Assembly (NCBI GenBank): GCA_965372015.1
Contig: CBDVAP010000046.1
Span: 1-19,330, forward strand
Origin: JACZSB01 sp965372015
GTDB taxonomy: Bacteria > Fidelibacterota > Marinisomatia > SCGC-AAA003-L08 > TS1B11
Direction of reading: 5' to 3'
DNA length: 19,330 nt
Below the pieces are notes generated by a model, which was given only the letters and a program-made list of their open reading frames with translations, had not been told where the DNA came from and did no database searches. The position numbers and the translations under genes were made by a program. This document shows, piece by piece, positions 13,873 through 19,330 of the stretch. Numbering within the stretch: the first letter of the stretch is position 1; the number at the start of each line of letters is the position of its first letter.

Positions 13873-16800
13873 TCTCTGCCGCTCTGTCTGAATACTTTTC
13901 TACCGCCGCCGCCCGCCTGGGGTTTGCTCCCGGCCGACATTTGCGCGGCATTCCGCCCGCCTTCTTGCCCCTTATTGTTCATCATATCCTCCCGGCTTCC
14001 AATTCCACTCCGATTGTGGCCTGCCGGACCAACGAGCTGGGGTTAGCCCTGCGTGATACTTTCTTATCCTTTGGGCTTGAGGGAGTGCTGTTCTGTTCGA
14101 CCGATGAAGGTCTATCAGACACACCCTCCGGCTTCTCTTCTCCGTTGGAATTCTTCCGCCTTAATTCCTGGGCCCATTTGGGTCGCGGTGCTCCGGTTTC
14201 GGTTTTCGTTTGTACCCTCGCGGTGCTTGAGGAGGGTCTTCCGACTCCCGGCGACCTGCAGCAACGTCTGCTTCATATCCGGCCCGGCCAAACCAAATGG
14301 TCCGATCTTCGGACCTGGCTCGAGGAACACGGTTATCAATCTGCCTCGCTGGTTACGGAGCCGGGGACCTATGCTCTGCGTGGCAGTGTGATCGATATTT
14401 TCCCGGCTAATGTTCCGGCTCCCATCCGACTGGATTTTCTGGGAGACGGGCTGGAGAATATCCGGTCCTTTGACATTCACAGCCAGATCAGCTCCGGACA
14501 GCTCCCTTCGGCCGTGGCTGTTTCTCTGATTAACGATGAGGCCCCCACCAGCGAACTGTGCTCGTTTTTTCCGGGGGGCTGGAACCTTTTTAAGCAGGTT
14601 GGCGACGAAGACTGGGATTTTTCCTCGGCGGTGTGTACCGATATATCAGAATCCGTGGTGCTGGCCATTGAGCCATTTGAGGGGCGCAATTCGTCGGTCA
14701 CCATTTTAACTGAGCGCTGGCATGAACTGCTCCGGCAAGCTACTTCCGCGCAGGCCTTTTTCGTCAGCGACCAACCCACCCAGCGTTCGCGGGCCACAGA
14801 GCTGCTTTCCGCAATGCCGTGCTCAATGGAATCCGGCTTTTATCCCGCCGGCTTTTCCTCGATCCCCCTGGGACTCTTGCTGCTAACTCCAGCCGAACTG
14901 TTTCAGCGCGCGGCCCATACCTGGCGATCGCCTCACAAAGCGGTCTCCTCATTGGCTAAGATACGGCAGCACGTGGAAGCTCTGGAGCCTGGTGATTTGA
15001 TCGTGCATGTCAATCATGGTATCGGCCGTTACCTGGGTCTGACACAGCTCAAGGTGGGCGATGCCAGCCAGGAATGCCTGATGATAGAATATCAAGGAAA
15101 TGATCGCGTCTATGTATCCACCGACAAGATCTCGTTGGTTTTCCCCTTTTCGGTAGCCGAGGGACTCAACCCGGAGCTCGACTCACTCCAATCCGGCCGC
15201 TGGGAGCGGGTAAAGCGCCGGACGCGCCGCTCTGCGGAGGAGGTCGTTGAGCAGCTGGCCCAACTGTACGCCCAACGCTCCCTTGCTCCCGGGAGCGTCC
15301 ATCCGGCCGATGACGAATTACAGTTGGAGTTCGAGGAGACTTTCCCTTACGAAGAAACCGCTGATCAGTTACAGGCGGCGGCTGAGATAAAATCGGATCT
15401 CGAGCGGCCACTCCCTATGGACCGGTTGTTGTGTGGTGACGTGGGCTTTGGCAAGACCGAGGTGGCCCTGCGGGCAGCTTTCACGGTTATACGCGGTGGA
15501 GGGCAGGTGGCGTTTCTGGTGCCTACCACAATCCTGGCCGACCAGCACCTGATCTCCTTCCGCTCGCGGCTGGAGTCTTTTGCCGTTACGGTCGGTCTAC
15601 TTTCGCGCTTCGTATCCCCTAAACAGCAGCGCCAAACCCTGGCTGCTTTATCCGCCGGTAGAATCGATTTGCTGATCGGTACTCACCGGCTGCTATCCAA
15701 GGATGTTGTTTTCAAGAATCTGGCCCTGCTAATAATCGACGAGGAGCATCGTTTTGGGGTCCGCCAGAAAGAAAAAATCACTACCATTAAAGCAAGCCTT
15801 GATGTGCTGAGCTTAACGGCCACTCCGATCCCTCGGACCCTGCATTTCTCCCTGGCTGGCATACGTGATATTTCCCGCCTGGAGATTCCCCCCAAGGAAC
15901 GGATTTCCATCATCACCTCCGTGAGCTATTTCCACCACGAACTAATTCGGCGGGCGATTGAGCATGAGCTGGAAAGGGGTGGCCAGGTCTATTTCGTTCA
16001 CAATGAGGTGAAGACCATTCTTGCCCATTACCGGGAATTACAGGATCTATTGCCAGAGGTTTCGTTTGGCTTGGCCCACGGCCAGATGCCGGGAAAGGAG
16101 CTGGAAAAAACAATGTTTGCCTTCGCCGGGGGCGAATTCCAGGTACTGGTGTGCACCAGTATAATCGAATCGGGCATTGACTTGCCAAACGTCAACACGG
16201 TTTTAATCAACAACTCCCATCGACTTGGGCTGGCTCAATTGTATCAGATCCGGGGCCGGGTCGGCCGCTCCAACCGCCAAGCCTATGCCTATCTACTTAT
16301 CCGCCGCCGCCCCCCGCTTTCGCCGCAGGCCACCAAGCGCTTGAAAACCATTGAACGCCACAGTGCCCTGGGGTCCGGTTATGCCATTGCGCTCCACGAT
16401 TTGGAGATTCGCGGCACCGGCAATATTTTCGGCCTGGAACAAAGCGGCCACGTAGCTGCCCTTGGTTTGGACCTCTATACCCGCATCATCCAGGATGTGA
16501 TTAAAGAGCGCGATTTAAGCCCACGGGATCCCTCGTTTGAGTGCTTGCATAGGGATGAAATTACAATTCGTATCTTTCCCGGTGCCGGCATCCCAGATTC
16601 TTTTATACCCGATCCACACTTACGCCTTAACCTCTATCGCCGCATCGTCGCGCTGGGCAATGATCTGGAGATCCGCTCATTCTCGGATGAGCTGCGGGAC
16701 CGTTTTGGGGCCCCACCAGAAGAGGTTAAAAATCTGTTGCTGGCAACGGAGCTGCGTTTATTAGCATCACATATCGGGGTCCGATCAATTAAACTTTCCT

Positions 16801-17006
16801 CCGCCGGGCAATTGTTGCTGGATTTTGCCCAACCGACAGATTCCAGCGCCTTGCTGGACCGAATACAGCAGGCTATGCAGGCCTCCGGCGCCCACTACCG
16901 TTTCTCAAGTGCCCCCCGGGGCAGTCTAAGGATTTCTATTGTCGGCGATTCCCGATCAGCATATAACTTGGCCAAGGACACTTTTTTAGCTCTTGCGAGC
17001 GGATAA
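13869..17006 (+). CDS. mfd: Transcription-repair coupling factor Mfd
   Basis: ATP-driven DNA translocase that removes RNA polymerase stalled at lesions and recruits UvrA. 1045 residues, slightly short of the ~1150 usual. In order: an N-terminal UvrB-like region (about 1-330); the RNA-polymerase-interacting CarD-like domain from about residue 373 (EPGDLIVHVNHGIGRYLG); helicase motif I GDVGFGKT (523-530); motif II DEEH (624-627); LTATPIPRTLHFSLAGIRD; IIESGIDLPNVNTVLI; QIRGRVGRSNRQAYAY; and the TRCF C-terminal domain (IPDPHLRLNLYRRI). The start is GTG, overlapping the mnmG stop by 4 bases. Its coding strand is markedly richer in pyrimidines, above all C, than that of the genes to its left. Confidence 0.96.
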   Translation: MISAALSEYFSTAAARLGFAPGRHLRGIPPAFLPLIVHHILPASNSTPIVACRTNELGLALRDTFLSFGLEGVLFCSTDEGLSDTPSGFSSPLEFFRLNSWAHLGRGAPVSVFVCTLAVLEEGLPTPGDLQQRLLHIRPGQTKWSDLRTWLEEHGYQSASLVTEPGTYALRGSVIDIFPANVPAPIRLDFLGDGLENIRSFDIHSQISSGQLPSAVAVSLINDEAPTSELCSFFPGGWNLFKQVGDEDWDFSSAVCTDISESVVLAIEPFEGRNSSVTILTERWHELLRQATSAQAFFVSDQPTQRSRATELLSAMPCSMESGFYPAGFSSIPLGLLLLTPAELFQRAAHTWRSPHKAVSSLAKIRQHVEALEPGDLIVHVNHGIGRYLGLTQLKVGDASQECLMIEYQGNDRVYVSTDKISLVFPFSVAEGLNPELDSLQSGRWERVKRRTRRSAEEVVEQLAQLYAQRSLAPGSVHPADDELQLEFEETFPYEETADQLQAAAEIKSDLERPLPMDRLLCGDVGFGKTEVALRAAFTVIRGGGQVAFLVPTTILADQHLISFRSRLESFAVTVGLLSRFVSPKQQRQTLAALSAGRIDLLIGTHRLLSKDVVFKNLALLIIDEEHRFGVRQKEKITTIKASLDVLSLTATPIPRTLHFSLAGIRDISRLEIPPKERISIITSVSYFHHELIRRAIEHELERGGQVYFVHNEVKTILAHYRELQDLLPEVSFGLAHGQMPGKELEKTMFAFAGGEFQVLVCTSIIESGIDLPNVNTVLINNSHRLGLAQLYQIRGRVGRSNRQAYAYLLIRRRPPLSPQATKRLKTIERHSALGSGYAIALHDLEIRGTGNIFGLEQSGHVAALGLDLYTRIIQDVIKERDLSPRDPSFECLHRDEITIRIFPGAGIPDSFIPDPHLRLNLYRRIVALGNDLEIRSFSDELRDRFGAPPEEVKNLLLATELRLLASHIGVRSIKLSSAGQLLLDFAQPTDSSALLDRIQQAMQASGAHYRFSSAPRGSLRISIVGDSRSAYNLAKDTFLALASG

Positions 17007-17092
17007 GTTGCTAATTTTCTCCCCTTATTTTTCAATTATAATTTTCAGGAATGGTCACGCCCGCTTTGCTGCTTCCTAAGTTACTTAATTAC

Positions 17093-17872
17093 ATGCGATT
17101 ACCGCGTATATTCGTCCTGTCGCTAATCGTCACGGGGCTTGGTCTTGGTTGCTCAAAGCATGAAAATAACCTTGAGGAACCGTTGGCGCGGGTTAATAAT
17201 CGTTACCTTTTCCCCTCCGAATTGCAGGCCGCGGGTCAACTTCGCCTCTCTTCACTGGGAGAGGCAGCCGAAAAATGGGTTGACCGCCAGGTCTTGCTTG
17301 CGCACTCCGGTGGCTCCCTGGTCGATTTTGAACTATTATCGTTGCGGCTGAGTCGCGCCGGGGACCAGATTACTGCGCAGCTACTGCTCGATTCACTGGT
17401 ATACCGTGACTTTCACCCATCACTTGAGGATGTGCGCCGTTACTATTACAACCACTCCGGTGAATTTATTTTCAGTACCGACGCCGCTATCGTTACTCAC
17501 TTGGCATTCCTGCACCTCCCGGAGGCCCGGGACGCCCTGCAAAGGTTGCGCTCGTCAACTATTCCTCTCGACTCGCTTTTGGGCAGCTACAATTTTGATC
17601 GCAAGTTAATCTATCGTGATCGTGTTATCCCCTCCCTCGATGACGCTATTTTCATCAATCCGCTTTCCGCCTTTCACGGGCCCGTTACTTCGAATTTTGG
17701 ATTTCACCTTCTGCGCGTAGAAAAATCCTTTGCCGCCGGCGACGCGATCCCCATTGATTTAATAACCAATCAGATTTTTATCCGGTTGTATCAGCAACGG
17801 CTCTCGGTAGCCCGCGCCTTGGTCCTGGACAGTCTGCGCGAGGAGCTCGACATTGAAATATACTTGGATTAA
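17093..17872 (+). CDS. Lipoprotein related to parvulin-type peptidyl-prolyl isomerase chaperones
   Basis: Probably an envelope folding helper. MRLPRIFVLSLIVTGLGLGC is a lipoprotein signal with the lipobox ending at Cys20. I therefore prefer ATG 17093; ATG 17051 adds 14 residues, but its AGGA lies too close to serve as a normal ribosome site. The mature part has the layout of SurA/PrsA N-domains (ARVNNRYLFPSELQAAG, WVDRQVLLAHS, VRRYYYNHSGEF). It ends in a parvulin-like tail (INPLSAFHGPVTSNFGFHLL, RVEKSF). The isomerase core between these is short and poorly conserved, so catalysis is doubtful. It lies directly upstream of a SurA-like gene, overlapping it by 20 bases, so the pair likely acts together on outer-membrane proteins. 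Confidence 0.75.
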   Translation: MRLPRIFVLSLIVTGLGLGCSKHENNLEEPLARVNNRYLFPSELQAAGQLRLSSLGEAAEKWVDRQVLLAHSGGSLVDFELLSLRLSRAGDQITAQLLLDSLVYRDFHPSLEDVRRYYYNHSGEFIFSTDAAIVTHLAFLHLPEARDALQRLRSSTIPLDSLLGSYNFDRKLIYRDRVIPSLDDAIFINPLSAFHGPVTSNFGFHLLRVEKSFAAGDAIPIDLITNQIFIRLYQQRLSVARALVLDSLREELDIEIYLD

Positions 17873-19142
17873 GCTTTTATTTCTTGTGATCGCCGCCCCC
17901 GGGATTTTGTTAAGGGCCCAGGAGCAGATTGACGGGATCGCAGCCATTGTGGGCGATGATATCATTTTGAAGAGCGATGTTCTCCAACTAGCTCAGATGA
18001 CTGCCCTCCAGAATAGTGTTGATCTGCAGCGCAATCCCGCTTTTCTCCAGGTCTTTCAATCCGAAGCCTTAAATGTACTGATCACCCAAAAAATTCTATT
18101 GGACCGGGCCAAGGTTGATAGCCTTGACGAGGTATCGACAGAGGAGGTGGATCAGGCCTTGGAGATGCAGATAAGCAATCTTCTTGGCCAGATCGGTTCC
18201 GAGGCTGAATTCGAGCAGTTGATGGGGCTGCGCCTCCGTGATTTTCGGCAAGATCATTGGTTCGTCGTGCGAGACCAGCTGATTGCGGAACGGTATCAAA
18301 ACGAGAAAATCGGCCGGATTAGCGTTAACCGCGAGGAAGTGAACGCCTTCTACGAAACCTATAAGGATAGTCTGCCGCCGCTGGACTCCCGCTATGAATT
18401 AACCCAGATCCTGGTGCCTATCGAAGCCGGGTCGGTCGCTTATGGCTTGGCACGCTCCAAAATCGAACGGCTTCAGGAACGCCTGACACAGGGTGAGGAT
18501 TTTTCTACTTTGGCCTCTGAATACTCAGACGATCAAGCATCAAGGGAGCGTGGAGGCGAGCTGGGATTTGTTCGCCGCGGCGAATTAGTGCCCGAATTCG
18601 AGGAAACCGCCTTTAACCTCGGCCCTGGTGATTTAAGCGATATTGTAGAAACAACGTTTGGTTTCCATATTATCACGCTGATCGATAAGCAGGGTGAGCG
18701 GATTAATGTCAGCCATATTCTAATTTCGATCGATCCGACCCCGGAAGACCGCGAGCTGGCTCTATCCAAAGTACGTGATTTTTTCTTTATTCTAGATGAT
18801 GAGCCGGCGCTCTTTGATTCTCTTTTGACAATCGTTTCCTCCGAGTTTGGTAACTCCCCCGACCTCGGTTATATTGGTTGGATCGAGTTGTCTTTACTTC
18901 CGAACCAGGCCTATCGCTCAGCGTTATTTGGCCTACAGCCTGGCCAGGTCTCACCCCCCTTTGAGACCAAGGATGGTTTTCATCTGCTCAAGGTTCTCAA
19001 CTTTAAAGAGGGCGGCTCTCCAAATCTAGAGGACTACTACCCCCAGATTGAAGCCTTGGCTCTTCGCAATAAACAATCCGACTTCTTGAGCACCTGGCTC
19101 ATTAGTGTCCGTAATGATGTATATATCAATGTTTTAGAGTAA
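17853..19142 (+). CDS. surA: SurA-like periplasmic chaperone with two parvulin domains
   Basis: Periplasmic peptidyl-prolyl cis-trans isomerase/chaperone for outer-membrane proteins. 429 residues, close to SurA of E. coli. Signal peptide 1-22 (LLFLVIAAPGILLRA), then the SurA N-domain (IDGIAAIVGDDIILKSDV through residue ~175). Parvulin domain 1 spans about 179-280 (YELTQILVPI, GGELGFVRRGELVPEFEETA, TTFGFHIITL). Parvulin domain 2 spans about 284-384 (INVSHILISI, DLGYIGWIEL, TKDGFHLLKVLNF). The start is TTG at 17853, supported by GAGGAG 7 nt upstream inside the preceding gene, and it overlaps that gene by 20 bases. It is the last gene before the putative origin region. Confidence 0.92.
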   Translation: MKYTWIKLLFLVIAAPGILLRAQEQIDGIAAIVGDDIILKSDVLQLAQMTALQNSVDLQRNPAFLQVFQSEALNVLITQKILLDRAKVDSLDEVSTEEVDQALEMQISNLLGQIGSEAEFEQLMGLRLRDFRQDHWFVVRDQLIAERYQNEKIGRISVNREEVNAFYETYKDSLPPLDSRYELTQILVPIEAGSVAYGLARSKIERLQERLTQGEDFSTLASEYSDDQASRERGGELGFVRRGELVPEFEETAFNLGPGDLSDIVETTFGFHIITLIDKQGERINVSHILISIDPTPEDRELALSKVRDFFFILDDEPALFDSLLTIVSSEFGNSPDLGYIGWIELSLLPNQAYRSALFGLQPGQVSPPFETKDGFHLLKVLNFKEGGSPNLEDYYPQIEALALRNKQSDFLSTWLISVRNDVYINVLE

Positions 19143-19330
19143 GTGTTAACAGTGTCTCTTAACAACTCCTTTATAACTATGCCACTGCAAACATTTATTG
19201 CCACTCACTAATTCCCACATTGTTCCAACGGCCAACGTTTCCACTTTATCACCAAATTATCCACACTCTTTCCTGTTCCCTGTTTTTGTCTTTTCAAGAG
19301 GAGATTAATATTATTCCGTACTAGTTATCC
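19143..19330. other. AT-rich non-coding end, candidate left part of oriC
   Basis: No convincing gene lies in the last 188 bases. The stretch is AT-rich and carries one perfect and one degenerate DnaA box plus TTATCC at the edge. A very AT-rich run (GATTAATATTATT, about 19312-19324) could be an unwinding element. GTTAA-9 nt-TTAAC (about 19145-19163) can form a small hairpin after surA. Its place beside an rpmH-to-mnmG block with parS supports an origin, but no dnaA is visible in the window. Confidence 0.4.
19246..19265 (+). promoter_or_regulatory. Tandem DnaA boxes (one perfect, one degenerate)
   Basis: TTATCCACA (19257-19265) equals the strong DnaA-box consensus. TTATCACCA (19246-19254) has two mismatches and lies 2 nt upstream in the same orientation, an 11-nt period close to one helical turn. 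A further TTATCC occupies the last six bases (19325-19330) and may be a box cut by the window edge. One 9-mer alone could occur by chance; the grouping and location raise its weight. Confidence 0.5.

Noticed and set aside
13254..13985. A 243-codon minus-strand frame across mnmG and the mfd start
   Set aside because: Shadow of two clearly conserved + strand genes; its translation is Ser/Arg-rich low-complexity typical of antisense frames.
19297..19320. AGAGGAG near the right edge as a ribosome site for a new gene
   Set aside because: No ATG, GTG or TTG follows at a usable distance; the next codons run into a TAG. It may be unrelated to translation.
1..19330. CRISPR arrays, insertion sequences, tRNA or rRNA genes
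   Set aside because: I read the intergenic stretches on both strands and saw no spaced direct repeats, no transposase-like protein, and no tRNA cloverleaf pattern.

Overview
The window is a gene-dense bacterial chromosome segment, mostly moderately GC-rich, with almost every gene on the + strand. The subtilase ends in a type IX secretion (T9SS) type-A-like C-terminal sorting domain (YPNPF, then a GVYL motif). Together with weak Shine-Dalgarno signals and GTG/TTG starts, this suggests a member of the Fibrobacteres-Chlorobi-Bacteroidetes (FCB) assemblage or a related candidate phylum. I cannot name the species from sequence alone. TGA is a normal stop here: it ends the second peroxiredoxin, rpmH, yidD, mnmE and mnmG.

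Left arm (1-4.6 kb): a minus-strand peroxiredoxin runs off the left edge and is interrupted only by an in-frame TGA at the peroxidatic-cysteine codon. A bacterial SECIS-like hairpin lies at the right distance after it, so I read it as a selenoprotein. It is followed by an aldo/keto reductase, an exported Cys-type PrxQ/Bcp peroxiredoxin, an isoprenylcysteine-methyltransferase-like membrane protein, a MATE exporter and ssb. Redox defence and export dominate here.

Middle (4.6-8 kb): an AT-rich stretch of about 1.2 kb holds one minus-strand hypothetical gene with faint resemblance to purine nucleoside phosphorylase, and an unexplained gap. It is followed by the secreted subtilase and queF (queuosine pathway).

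Core block (8.0-13.9 kb): rpmH-rnpA-yidD-yidC-mnmE-mnmG is the classical origin-proximal set, covering ribosome, RNase P, membrane insertion and tRNA wobble-uridine modification. Genes overlap or nearly abut. A perfect 16-bp parS palindrome (TGTTTCACGTGAAACA) is embedded in the last codons of mnmG, which supports an origin-proximal location.

Right arm (13.9-19.3 kb): mfd is followed by a lipoprotein related to parvulin-type chaperones and a SurA-like double-parvulin periplasmic chaperone. The coding strand turns C-rich/pyrimidine-rich at the mnmG/mfd junction. The final 190 bases are non-coding and AT-rich. They contain a perfect DnaA box (TTATCCACA), a degenerate box 2 nt upstream, and TTATCC cut by the window edge, so this may be the beginning of oriC. 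The strongest unusual signals are the Sec peroxiredoxin and the parS/oriC signature.
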